Shown: piece by piece, positions 1 through 11,075 of the stretch
Layout: every line of letters starts with the position of its first letter
Position numbering within the stretch: the first letter of the stretch is position 1
Assembly: GCA_946699065.1 (NCBI GenBank)
Contig: CAMPDV010000087.1
Location: forward strand, 434,001-498,000
Direction of reading: 5' to 3'
From: Loxodes magnus
Taxonomy: Eukaryota; Ciliophora; Karyorelictea; Loxodida; Loxodidae
DNA length: 64,000 nt
Translations under genes and position numbers: made by a program
The notes under the pieces: model-generated
The model's database searches: none
What the model was told of the DNA's origin: nothing
Seen by the model: the letters and a program-made list of their open reading frames with translations, nothing else

Positions 1-84
1 CTTTTCAAAATATTATCTTCTTTTATCTCAAAGCATACTCCTTAAATCTGAAAGTCTATCTTCTTTTCTTACTTCATTTATTCA
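1..84. repeat. Reference satellite monomer
   Basis: This copy matches the commonest base at nearly every site and is used here as the coordinate frame. Landmarks on the + strand: T-run p2-5, A-run p7-10, AATATT palindrome p9-14, pyrimidine-rich p16-29, T-run p21-24, CAAAGCATACTCC p29-41, TTAAAT p42-47, CTGAAAG p48-54, pyrimidine-rich p59-75 interrupted once by A71, and CATTTATTCA p75-84. An 11-base stretch, TATCTTCTTTT, occurs twice, at p14-24 and p57-67, 43 bp apart, which hints that the 84-mer arose from two units of about 42 bp. There is no ATG on the + strand. Each of the two ATGs on the - strand meets a stop after two codons. Confidence 0.95.
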
Positions 85-588
85 CTTTTCAAAATATTAT
101 CTTCTTTTATCTCAAAGCATACTCCTTAAATCTGAAAGTCTTTCTTCTTTTCTCACTTCATTTATTCACTTTTCAAAATATTATCTTCTTTTATTCCAAA
201 GCATACTCCTTAAATCTGAAAGTCTATCTTCTTTTCTTACTTCATTTATTCACTTTTCAAAATATTATCTTCTTTTATCTCAAAGCATACTCCTTAAATC
301 TGAAAGTCTATCTTCTTTTCTCACTTCATTTATTCACTTTTCAAAATATTATCTTCTTTTATCTCAAAGCATACTCCTTAAATCTGAAAGTCTATCTTCT
401 TTTCTTACTTCATTTATTCGCTTTTCAAAATATTATCTTCTTTTATTCCAAAGCATACTCCTTAAATCTGAAAGTCTATCTTCTTTTCTTACTTCATTTA
501 TTCACTTTTCAAAATATTATCTTCTTTTATCTCAAAGCATACTCCTTAAATCCGAAAGTCTATCTTCTTTTCTTACTTCATTTATTCA

Positions 589-1092
589 CTTTTCAAAATA
601 TTATCTTCTTTTATCTCAAAGCATACTCCTTAAATCTGAAAGTCTATCTTCTTTTCTTACTTCATTTATTCACTTTTCAAAATATTATCTTCTTTTATCT
701 CAAAGCATACTCCTTAAATCTGAAAGTCTTTCTTCTTTTCTCACTTCATTTATTCACTTTTCAAAATATTATCTTCTTTTATTCCAAAGCATACTCCTTA
801 AATCTGAAAGTCTATCTTCTTTTCTCACTTCATTTATTCACTTTTCAAAATATTATCTTCTTTTATCTCAAAGCATACTCCTTAAATCTGAAAGTCTATC
901 TTCTTTTCTCACTTCATTTATTCACTTTTCAAAATATTATCTTCTTTTATTCCAAAGCATACTCCTTAAATCTGAAAGTCTATCATCTTTTCTCACTTCA
1001 TTTATTCACTTTTCAAAATATTATCTTCTTTTATTCCAAAGCATACTCCTTAAATCCGAAAGTCTATCTTCTTTTCTTACTTCATTTATTCA
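589..1092. repeat. Six-monomer block, copy 1 (pairs with 4955-5458)
   Basis: Six monomers (504 bp) whose ordered variants are: plain; GTCTTTC with CTCAC; TTCC with CTCAC; TCTC with CTCAC; TTCC with an ATCATC form and CTCAC; TTCC with the rare TCCGAAAG. The same order, including the rare TCCG and ATCATC variants, recurs at 4955-5458, an offset of 4366 bp. Flanking monomers on both sides differ between the two places, so the shared piece has defined ends. Confidence 0.85.
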
Positions 1093-1259
1093 CTTTTCAA
1101 AATATTATCTTCTTTTTCTCAAAGCATACTCCTTAAATCTGAAAGTCTATCTTCTTTTCTTACTTCATTTATTCACTTTTCAAAATATTATCTTCTTTTA
1201 TTCCAAAGCATAATCCTTAAATCTGAAAGTTTATCTTCTTTTCTTACTTCATTTATTCA

Positions 1260-1931
1260 CTTTTCAAAATATTATCTTCTTTTATCTCAAAGCATACTCC
1301 TTAAATCTGAAAGTCTATCTTCTTTTCTTACTTCATTTATTCACTTTTCAAAATATTATCTTCTTTTATTCCAAAGCATACTCCTTAAATCTGAAAGTCT
1401 ATCTTCTTTTCTTACTTCATTTATTCACTTTTCAAAATATTATCTTCTTTTATCTCAAAGCATACTCCTTAAATCTGAAAGTCTATCTTCTTTTCTTACT
1501 TCATTTATTCACTTTTCAAAATATTATCTTCTTTTATTCCAAAGCATAATCCTTAAATCTGAAAGTCTATCTTCTTTTCTTACTTCATTTATTCACTTTT
1601 CAAAATATTATCTTCTTTTATCTCAAAGCATACTCCTTAAATCTGAAAGTCTTTCATCTTTTCTCACTTCATTTATTCACTTTTCAAAATATTATCTTCT
1701 TTTATTCCAAAGCATACTCCTTAAATCTGAAAGTCTTTCTTCTTTTCTTACTTCATTTATTCACTTTTCAAAATATTATCTTCTTTTATCTCAAAGCATA
1801 CTCCTTAAATCTGAAAGTCTATCTTCTTTTCTTACTTCATTTATTCACTTTTCAAAATATTATCTTCTTTTATTCCAAAGCATAATCCTTAAATCTGAAA
1901 GTCTATCTTCTTTTCTTACTTCATTTATTCA
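1260..1931. repeat. Eight-monomer block, copy 1 (pairs with 6801-7472)
   Basis: Eight monomers (672 bp) in the order TCTC; TTCC; TCTC; TTCC with CATAAT; TCTC with GTCTTTCATC and CTCAC; TTCC with GTCTTTC; TCTC; TTCC with CATAAT. The same order recurs at 6801-7472, offset 5541 bp. In this copy the block runs straight into the 14-monomer duplication at 1932; in the other copy that duplication is missing. Confidence 0.85.
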
Positions 1932-4283
1932 CTTTTCAAAATATTATCTTCTTTTATCTCAAAGCATACTCCTTAAATCTGAAAGTCTTTCTTCTTTTCT
2001 TACTTCATTTATTCACTTTTCAAAATATTATCTTCTTTTATCTCAAAGCATACTCCTTAAATCTGAAAGTCTATCTTCTTTTCTTACTTCATTTATTCAC
2101 TTTTCAAAATATTATCTTCTTTTATTCCAAAGCATACTCCTTAAATCTGAAAGTCTATCTTCTTTTCTTACTTCATTTATTCACTTTTCAAAATATTATC
2201 TTCTTTTATTCCAAAGCATACTCCTTAAATCTGAAAGTTTATCTTCTTTTCTTACTTCATTTATTCACTTTTCAAAATATTATCTTCTTTTATTCCAAAG
2301 CATACTCCTTAAATCTGAAAGTCTATCTTCTTTTCTTACTTCATTTATTCACTTTTCAAAATATTATCTTCTTTTATTCCAAAGCATACTCCTTAAATCT
2401 GAAAGTCTTTCTTCTTTTCTTACTTCATTTATTCACTTTTCAAAATATTATCTTCTTTTATTCCAAAGCATACTCCTTAAATCTGAAAGTCTTTCTTCTT
2501 TTCTTACTTCATTTATTCACTTTTCAAAATATTATCTTCTTTTATTCCAAAGCATAATCCTTAAATCTGAAAGTCTATCTTCTTTTCTTACTTCATTTAT
2601 TCACTTTTCAAAATATTATCTTCTTTTATCTCAAAGCATACTCCTTAAATCTGAAAGTCTATCTTCTTTTCTCACTTCATTTATTCACTTTTCAAAATAT
2701 TATCTTCTTTTATTCCAAAGCATAATCCTTAAATCTGAAAGTCTATCTTCTTTTCTTACTTCATTTATTCACTTTTCAAAATATTATCTTCTTTTATCTC
2801 AAAGCATACTCCTTAAATCTGAAAGTCCATCATCTTTTCTCACTTCATTTATTCACTTTTCAAAATATTATCTTCTTTTATTCCAAAGCATAATCCTTAA
2901 ATCTGAAAGTCTATCTTCTTTTCTTACTTCATTTATTCACTTTTCAAAATATTATCTTCTTTTATTCCAAAGCATAATCCTTAAATCTGAAAGTTTATCT
3001 TCTTTTCTTACTTCATTTATTCACTTTTCAAAATATTATCTTCTTTTATTCCAAAGCATAATCCTTAAATCTGAAAGTCTATCTTCTTTTCTTACTTCAT
3101 TTATTCACTTTTCAAAATATTATCTTCTTTTATCTCAAAGCATACTCCTTAAATCTGAAAGTCTTTCTTCTTTTCTTACTTCATTTATTCACTTTTCAAA
3201 ATATTATCTTCTTTTATCTCAAAGCATACTCCTTAAATCTGAAAGTCTATCTTCTTTTCTTACTTCATTTATTCACTTTTCAAAATATTATCTTCTTTTA
3301 TTCCAAAGCATACTCCTTAAATCTGAAAGTCTATCTTCTTTTCTTACTTCATTTATTCACTTTTCAAAATATTATCTTCTTTTATTCCAAAGCATACTCC
3401 TTAAATCTGAAAGTCTATCTTCTTTTCTTACTTCATTTATTCACTTTTCAAAATATTATCTTCTTTTATTCCAAAGCATACTCCTTAAATCTGAAAGTCT
3501 ATCTTCTTTTCTTACTTCATTTATTCACTTTTCAAAATATTATCTTCTTTTATTCCAAAGCATACTCCTTAAATCTGAAAGTCTTTCTTCTTTTCTTACT
3601 TCATTTATTCACTTTTCAAAATATTATCTTCTTTTATTCCAAAGCATACTCCTTAAATCTGAAAGTCTTTCTTCTTTTCTTACTTCATTTATTCACTTTT
3701 CAAAATATTATCTTCTTTTATTCCAAAGCATAATCCTTAAATCTGAAAGTCTATCTTCTTTTCTTACTTCATTTATTCACTTTTCAAAATATTATCTTCT
3801 TTTATCTCAAAGCATACTCCTTAAATCTGAAAGTCTATCTTCTTTTCTCACTTCATTTATTCACTTTTCAAAATATTATCTTCTTTTATTCCAAAGCATA
3901 ATCCTTAAATCTGAAAGTCTATCTTCTTTTCTTACTTCATTTATTCACTTTTCAAAATATTATCTTCTTTTATCTCAAAGCATACTCCTTAAATCTGAAA
4001 GTCCATCATCTTTTCTCACTTCATTTATTCACTTTTCAAAATATTATCTTCTTTTATTCCAAAGCATAATCCTTAAATCTGAAAGTCTATCTTCTTTTCT
4101 TACTTCATTTATTCACTTTTCAAAATATTATCTTCTTTTATTCCAAAGCATAATCCTTAAATCTGAAAGTTTATCTTCTTTTCTTACTTCATTTATTCAC
4201 TTTTCAAAATATTATCTTCTTTTATTCCAAAGCATAATCCTTAAATCTGAAAGTCTATCTTCTTTTCTTACTTCATTTATTCA
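1932..4283. repeat. Tandem duplication of a 14-monomer (1176-bp) unit
   Basis: Bases 1932-3107 and 3108-4283 are two adjacent 1176-bp units (14 x 84). The ordered barcodes agree through all 14 monomers, including the rare GTCCATCATC monomer, at 2825 in the first unit and 4001 in the second, exactly 1176 bp apart. By eye the units differ at one typed site: the fourth monomer has GTTTAT in the first unit (near 2237) and GTCTAT in the second. The monomers at 1848-1931, 3024-3107 and 4200-4283 carry the same barcode, which fits unequal exchange between out-of-register copies. Confidence 0.9.
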
Positions 4284-4787
4284 CTTTTCAAAATATTATC
4301 TTCTTTTATCTCAAAGCATACTCCTTAAATCTGAAAGTCTTTCTTCTTTTCTCACTTCATTTATTCACTTTTCAAAATATTATCTTCTTTTATTCCAAAG
4401 CATACTCCTTAAATCTGAAAGTCTATCTTCTTTTCTTACTTCATTTATTCACTTTTCAAAATATTATCTTCTTTTATTCCAAAGCATAATCCTTAAATCT
4501 GAAAGTCTATCTTCTTTTCTTACTTCATTTATTCACTTTTCAAAATATTATCTTCTTTTATTCCAAAGCATACTCCTTAAATCTGAAAGTCTTTCTTCTT
4601 TTCTTACTTCATTTATTCACTTTTCAAAATATTATCTTCTTTTATTCCAAAGCATAATCCTTAAATCTGAAAGTCTATCTTCTTTTCTTACTTCATTTAT
4701 TCACTTTTCAAAATATTATCTTCTTTTATCTCAAAGCATACTCCTTAAATCTGAAAGTCTATCTTCTTTTCTTACTTCATTTATTCA
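4284..4787. repeat. Six-monomer block, copy 1 (pairs with 7473-7976)
   Basis: Six monomers: TCTC with GTCTTTC and CTCAC; TTCC; TTCC with CATAAT; TTCC with GTCTTTC; TTCC with CATAAT; plain TCTC. The same order recurs at 7473-7976, offset 3189 bp. It sits directly after the 14-monomer duplication here and directly after the eight-monomer block in the second location. Confidence 0.85.
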
Positions 4788-4954
4788 CTTTTCAAAATAT
4801 TATCTTTTTTTATCTCAAAGCATACTCCTTAAATCTGAAAGTTATCTTCTTTTCTTACTTCATTTATTCACTTTTCAAAATATTATCTTCTTTTATTCCA
4901 AAGCATAATCCTTAAATCTGAAAGTTTATCTTCTTTTCTTACTTCATTTATTCA

Positions 4955-5458
4955 CTTTTCAAAATATTATCTTCTTTTATCTCAAAGCATACTCCTTAAA
5001 TCTGAAAGTCTATCTTCTTTTCTTACTTCATTTATTCACTTTTCAAAATATTATCTTCTTTTATCTCAAAGCATACTCCTTAAATCTGAAAGTCTTTCTT
5101 CTTTTCTCACTTCATTTATTCACTTTTCAAAATATTATCTTCTTTTATTCCAAAGCATACTCCTTAAATCTGAAAGTCTATCTTCTTTTCTCACTTCATT
5201 TATTCACTTTTCAAAATATTATCTTCTTTTATCTCAAAGCATACTCCTTAAATCTGAAAGTCTATCTTCTTTTCTCACTTCATTTATTCACTTTTCAAAA
5301 TATTATCTTCTTTTATTCCAAAGCATACTCCTTAAATCTGAAAGTCTATCATCTTTTCTCACTTCATTTATTCACTTTTCAAAATATTATCTTCTTTTAT
5401 TCCAAAGCATACTCCTTAAATCCGAAAGTCTATCTTCTTTTCTTACTTCATTTATTCA
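4955..5458. repeat. Six-monomer block, copy 2 (pairs with 589-1092)
   Basis: Copy of the 504-bp block at 589-1092 with no difference that I could see in the typed sites. TCCG lies at 5421 here and at 1055 in the first copy. The monomer before it (4871, TTCC, CATAAT, GTTTAT) and the one after it (5459, TTCC, GTCTTTC) do not match the flanks of copy 1, so this is a dispersed rather than a tandem duplicate. Confidence 0.85.
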
Positions 5459-6800
5459 CTTTTCAAAATATTATCTTCTTTTATTCCAAAGCATACTCCT
5501 TAAATCTGAAAGTCTTTCTTCTTTTCTTACTTCATTTATTCACTTTTCAAAATATTATCTTCTTTTATCTCAAAGCATACTCCTTAAATCTGAAAGTCTA
5601 TCTTCTTTTCTTACTTCATTTATTCACTTTTCAAAATATTATCTTTTTTTATCTCAAAGCATACTCCTTAAATCTGAAAGTTATCTTCTTTTCTTACTTC
5701 ATTTATTCACTTTTCAAAATATTATCTTCTTTTATCTCAAAGCATACTCCTTAAATCTGAAAGTCTTTCTTCTTTTCTTACTTCATTTATTCACTTTTCA
5801 AAATATTATCTTCTTTTATTCCAAAGCATACTCCTTAAATCTGAAAGTTTATCTTCTTTTCTTACTTCATTTATTCACTTTTCAAAATATTATCTTCTTT
5901 TATTCCAAAGCATAATCCTTAAATCTGAAAGTCTATCTTCTTTTCTTACTTCATTTATTCACTTTTCAAAATATTATCTTCTTTTATTCCAAAGCATACT
6001 CCTTAAATCTGTAAGTTTATCTTCTTTTCTTACTTCATTTATTCACTTTTCAAAATATTATCTTCTTTTATCTCAAAGCATACTCCTTAAATCTGTAAGT
6101 TTATCTTCTTTTCTTACTTCATTTATTCACTTTTCAAAATATTATCTTCTTTTATCTCAAAGCATACTCCTTAAATCTGAAAGTCTTTCTTCTTTTCTTA
6201 CTTCATTTATTCACTTTTCAAAATATTATCTTCTTTTATCTCAAAGCATACTCCTTAAATCTGAAAGTTTATCTTCTTTTCTTACTTCATTTATTCACTT
6301 TTCAAAATATTATCTTCTTTTATCTCAAAGCATACTCCTTAAATCTGAAAGTCTTTCTTCTTTTCTCACTTCATTTATTCACTTTTCAAAATATTATCTT
6401 CTTTTATTCCAAAGCATACTCCTTAAATCTGAAAGTCTTTCTTCCTTTCTTACTTCATTTATTCACTTTTCAAAATATTATCTTCTTTTTCTCAAAGCAT
6501 ACTCCTTAAATCTGAAAGTCTATCTTCTTTTCTTACTTCATTTATTCACTTTTCAAAATATTATCTTCTTTTATCTCAAAGCATACTCCTTAAATCTGAA
6601 AGTTTATCTTCTTTTCTTACTTCATTTATTCACTTTTCAAAATATTATCTTCTTTTATCTCAAAGCATACTCCTTAAATCTGAAAGTCTATCATCTTTTC
6701 TTACTTCATTTATTCACTTTTCAAAATATTATCTTTTTTTATCTCAAAGCATACTCCTTAAATCTGTAAGTTTATCTTCTTTTCTCACTTCATTTATTCA

Positions 6801-7976
6801 CTTTTCAAAATATTATCTTCTTTTATCTCAAAGCATACTCCTTAAATCTGAAAGTCTATCTTCTTTTCTTACTTCATTTATTCACTTTTCAAAATATTAT
6901 CTTCTTTTATTCCAAAGCATACTCCTTAAATCTGAAAGTCTATCTTCTTTTCTTACTTCATTTATTCACTTTTCAAAATATTATCTTCTTTTATCTCAAA
7001 GCATACTCCTTAAATCTGAAAGTCTATCTTCTTTTCTTACTTCATTTATTCACTTTTCAAAATATTATCTTCTTTTATTCCAAAGCATAATCCTTAAATC
7101 TGAAAGTCTATCTTCTTTTCTTACTTCATTTATTCACTTTTCAAAATATTATCTTCTTTTATCTCAAAGCATACTCCTTAAATCTGAAAGTCTTTCATCT
7201 TTTCTCACTTCATTTATTCACTTTTCAAAATATTATCTTCTTTTATTCCAAAGCATACTCCTTAAATCTGAAAGTCTTTCTTCTTTTCTTACTTCATTTA
7301 TTCACTTTTCAAAATATTATCTTCTTTTATCTCAAAGCATACTCCTTAAATCTGAAAGTCTATCTTCTTTTCTTACTTCATTTATTCACTTTTCAAAATA
7401 TTATCTTCTTTTATTCCAAAGCATAATCCTTAAATCTGAAAGTCTATCTTCTTTTCTTACTTCATTTATTCACTTTTCAAAATATTATCTTCTTTTATCT
7501 CAAAGCATACTCCTTAAATCTGAAAGTCTTTCTTCTTTTCTCACTTCATTTATTCACTTTTCAAAATATTATCTTCTTTTATTCCAAAGCATACTCCTTA
7601 AATCTGAAAGTCTATCTTCTTTTCTTACTTCATTTATTCACTTTTCAAAATATTATCTTCTTTTATTCCAAAGCATAATCCTTAAATCTGAAAGTCTATC
7701 TTCTTTTCTTACTTCATTTATTCACTTTTCAAAATATTATCTTCTTTTATTCCAAAGCATACTCCTTAAATCTGAAAGTCTTTCTTCTTTTCTTACTTCA
7801 TTTATTCACTTTTCAAAATATTATCTTCTTTTATTCCAAAGCATAATCCTTAAATCTGAAAGTCTATCTTCTTTTCTTACTTCATTTATTCACTTTTCAA
7901 AATATTATCTTCTTTTATCTCAAAGCATACTCCTTAAATCTGAAAGTCTATCTTCTTTTCTTACTTCATTTATTCA
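6801..7976. repeat. Fused copy of 1260-1931 and 4284-4787 lacking the 14-mers
   Basis: Bases 6801-7472 match 1260-1931 and bases 7473-7976 match 4284-4787, joined without a gap. The 2352-bp tandem pair that separates those two blocks on the left is absent. Since the monomers at 1848-1931 and 4200-4283 carry the same barcode, this location can be read as the zero-copy state of the 14-monomer unit and the left location as the two-copy state. Which state came first cannot be told from the sequence alone. Confidence 0.8.
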
Positions 7977-8816
7977 CTTTTCAAAATATTATCTTCTTTT
8001 ATTCCAAAGCATAATCCTTAAATCTGAAAGTTTATCTTCTTTTCTTACTTCATTTATTCACTTTTCAAAATATTATCTTCTTTTATCTCAAAGCATACTC
8101 CTTAAATCTGAAAGTCTATCTTCTTTTCTTACTTCATTTATTCACTTTTCAAAATATTATCTTCTTTTATTCCAAAGCATACTCCTTAAATCTGAAAGTC
8201 TATCTTCTTTTCTTACTTCATTTATTCACTTTTCAAAATATTATCTTCTTTTATCTCAAAGCATACTCCTTAAATCTGAAAGTCTATCTTCTTTTCTTAC
8301 TTCATTTATTCACTTTTCAAAATATTATCTTCTTTTATTCCAAAGCATAATCCTTAAATCTGAAAGTCTATTTTCTTTTCTTACTTCATTTATTCACTTT
8401 TCAAAATATTATCTTCTTTTATCTCAAAGCATACTCCTTAAATCTGAAAGTCTATCTTCTTTTCTTACTTCATTTATTCACTTTTCAAAATATTATCTTC
8501 TTTTATCTCAAAGCATACTCCTTAAATCTGAAAGTCTATCTTCTTTTCTTACTTCATTTATTCACTTTTCAAAATATTATCTTCTTTTATCTCAAAGCAT
8601 ACTCCTTAAATCTGAAAGTCTTTCTTCTTTTCTTACTTCATTTATTCACTTTTCAAAATATTATCTTCTTTTATTCCAAAGCATAATCCTTAAATCTGAA
8701 AGTCTATCTTCTTTTCTTACTTCATTTATTCACTTTTCAAAATATTATCTTCTTTTATCTCAAAGCATACTCCTTAAATCTGAAAGTCTATCTTCTTTTC
8801 TTACTTCATTTATTCA

Positions 8817-8900
8817 CTTTTCAAAATATTATCTTCTTTTATTCCAAAGCATACTCCTTAAATCTGTAAGTTTATCTTCCTTTCTTACTTCATTTATTCA
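8817..8900. repeat. Chimeric monomer at the subfamily boundary
   Basis: This monomer has the TTCC form of segment A in its first half and the GTAAGTTTATCTTCC form typical of the rest of the array in its second half. It is the last TTCC monomer before a run of more than 43 kb without any. It is followed at 8901 by an 83-bp monomer lacking p25 A. The combination suggests that an exchange point between two subfamilies lies in or near it. A similar mix (TTCC with GTAAG) is seen once earlier, at 5962. Confidence 0.6.
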
Positions 8901-9235
8901 CTTTTCAAAATATTATCTTCTTTTTCTCAAAGCATACTCCTTAAATCTGAAAGTCTATCTTCTTTTCTTACTTCATTTATTCACTTTTCAAAATATTATC
9001 TTCTTTTATCTCAAAGCATACTCCTTAAATCTGTAAGTTTATCTTCTTTTCTTACTTCATTTATTCACTTTTCAAAATATTATCTTCTTTTATCTCAAAG
9101 CATACTCCTTAAATCTGAAAGTCTATCTTCTTTTCTTACTTCATTTATTCACTTTTCAAAATATTATCTTCTTTTATCTCAAAGCATACTCCTTAAATCT
9201 GAAAGTTTATCTTCTTTTCTTACTTCATTTATTCA

Positions 9236-9567
9236 CTTTTCAAAATATTATCTTCTTTTATCTCAAAGCATACTCCTTAAATCTGAAAGTTATCTTCTTT
9301 TCTCACTTCATTTATTCACTTTTCAAAATATTATCTTTTTTTATCTCAAAGCATACTCCTTAAATCTGAAAGTTATCTTCTTTTCTCACTTCATTTATTC
9401 ACTTTTCAAAATATTATCTTCTTTTATCTCAAAGCATACTCCTTAAATCTGAAAGTTATCTTCTTTTCTCACTTCATTTATTCACTTTTCAAAATATTAT
9501 CTTCTTTTATCTCAAAGCATACTCCTTAAATCTGAAAGTTATCTTCTTTTCTCACTTCATTTATTCA
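9236..9567. repeat. Run of four 83-bp monomers
   Basis: Four consecutive monomers (starting 9236, 9319, 9402 and 9485) share GTTATC, one base shorter than GTCTATC, together with CTCAC at p68-72. The second alone has p20 T. Consecutive identical variants of this kind point to a recent local amplification of one monomer, in contrast to the mixed order around it. Confidence 0.8.
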
Positions 9568-10322
9568 CTTTTCAAAATATTATCTTCTTTTATCTCAAAG
9601 CATACTCCTTAAATCTGAAAGTTTATCTTCTTTTCTTACTTTTATTATTCACTTTTCAAAATATTATCTTTTTTTATCTCAAAGCATACTCCTTAAATCT
9701 GAAAGTCTTTCTTCTTTTCTTACTTCATTTATTCACTTTTCAAAATATTATCTTCTTTTATCTCAAAGCATACTCCTTAAATCTGAAAGTCTATCTTCTT
9801 TTCTCACTTCATTTATTCACTTTTCAAAATATTATCTTCTTTTATCTCAAAGCATACTCCTTAAATCTGTAAGTTTATCTTCCTTTCTTACTTCATTTAT
9901 TCACTTTTCAAAATATTATCTTCTTTTATCTCAAAGCATACTCCTTAAATCTGAAAGTCTATCTTCTTTTCTTACTTTTATTATTCACTTTTAAAAATAT
10001 TATCTTCTTTTATCTCAAAGCATACTCCTTAAATCTGAAAGTTTATCTTCTTTTCTCACTTCATTTATTCACTTTTAAAAATATTATCTTCTTTTATCTC
10101 AAAGCATACTCCTTAAATCTGAAAGTCTATCTTCTTTTCTTACTTCATTTATTCACTTTTCAAAATATTATCTTCTTTTTCTCAAAGCATACTCCTTAAA
10201 TCTGAAAGTCTATCTTCTTTTCTTACTTTTATTATTCACTTTTCAAAATATTATCTTCTTTTATCTCAAAGCATACTCCTTAAATCTGAAAGTTTATCTT
10301 CTTTTCTTACTTTTATTATTCA

Positions 10323-10573
10323 CTTTTCAAAATATTATCTTCTTTTTACCAAATCATACTCCTTAAATCTGTAAGTTTATCTTCCTTTCTCACTTCATTT
10401 ATTCACTTTTCAAAATATTATCTTTTTTTATCTCAAAGCATACTCCTTAAATCTGAAAGTCTATCTTCTTTTCTTACTTCATTTATTCACTTTTCAAAAT
10501 ATTATCTTCTTTTATCTCAAAGCATACTCCTTAAATCTGAAAGTCTATCTTCTTTTCTTACTTCATTTATTCA
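10323..10573. repeat. TTTTTACC block, copy 1 (pairs with 11076-11326)
   Basis: Three monomers (251 bp) beginning with an 83-bp monomer that reads TTTTTACCAAATCAT instead of TTTTATCTCAAAGCAT, followed by one p20 T monomer and one plain monomer. The same order recurs 753 bp on, at 11076-11326. The TTTTTACC monomer always carries GTAAGTTTATCTTCC and CTCAC in its second half when it reads AAATCAT, so it is one tightly linked haplotype. Further members start at 19710, 58280, 61042 and 62133. Confidence 0.75.
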
Positions 10574-11075
10574 CTTTTCAAAATATTATCTTCTTTTATC
10601 TCAAAGCATACTCCTTAAATCTGAAAGTCTATCTTCTTTTCTTACTTTTATTATTCACTTTTCAAAATATTATCTTCTTTTATCTCAAAGCATACTCCTT
10701 AAATCTGAAAGTTTATCTTCTTTTCTCACTTCATTTATTCACTTTTAAAAATATTATCTTTTTTTATCTCAAAGCATACTCCTTAAATCTGTAAGTTTAT
10801 CTTCTTTTCTTACTTCATTTATTCACTTTTCAAAATATTATCTTCTTTTATCTCAAAGCATACTCCTTAAATCTGAAAGTCTATCTTCTTTTCTTACTTC
10901 ATTTATTCACTTTTCAAAATATTATCTTCTTTTTCTCAAAGCATACTCCTTAAATCTGAAAGTTATCTTCTTTTCTTACTTTTATTATTCACTTTTCAAA
11001 ATATTATCTTCTTTTATCTCAAAGCATACTCCTTAAATCTGAAAGTCTATCTTCTTTTCTTACTTTTATTATTCA

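Larger units (their letters stand above)
1..8900. repeat. Subfamily segment A (TTCC/TCTC mix)
   Basis: 106 monomers, of which only four (starting 1093, 4788, 5627 and 6466) are 83 bp long; the rest are 84 bp. About half carry TTCC instead of TCTC at p26-29, and many of those also carry A at p38 (CATAATCC). The p75-77 TTA block and p6 A, both common further right, are absent. GTAAG (p51 T) appears only from about 6 kb on. This segment therefore looks like a separately homogenised subfamily. It contains several internal duplications, listed separately. It includes the only p84 G seen (position 420) and three p49-50 region TCCG copies (about 551, 1055 and 5421), which make three of the very few CpGs in the array. 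Confidence 0.85.

Noticed and set aside
9..14. AATATT as a hairpin or attachment site
   Set aside because: A six-base palindrome without loop-flanking complementarity is too short to support a structural or integration-site call.
420..420. Single changes (p84 G at 420, GTCTGTC near 42919, AAATTTGTAAG near 57488, CTTCCTTCCTT near 56914)
   Set aside because: These are singletons. They could be real mutations or read errors and show no pattern.
2..1213. Open reading frame of about 400 codons on the + strand
   Set aside because: No ATG occurs on the + strand of any monomer I read, the frame is open only because the monomer is 84 bp and poor in purines, and array variants such as p6 A, p38 A, p50 T and p51 T introduce stops freely. 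Not called as a gene.
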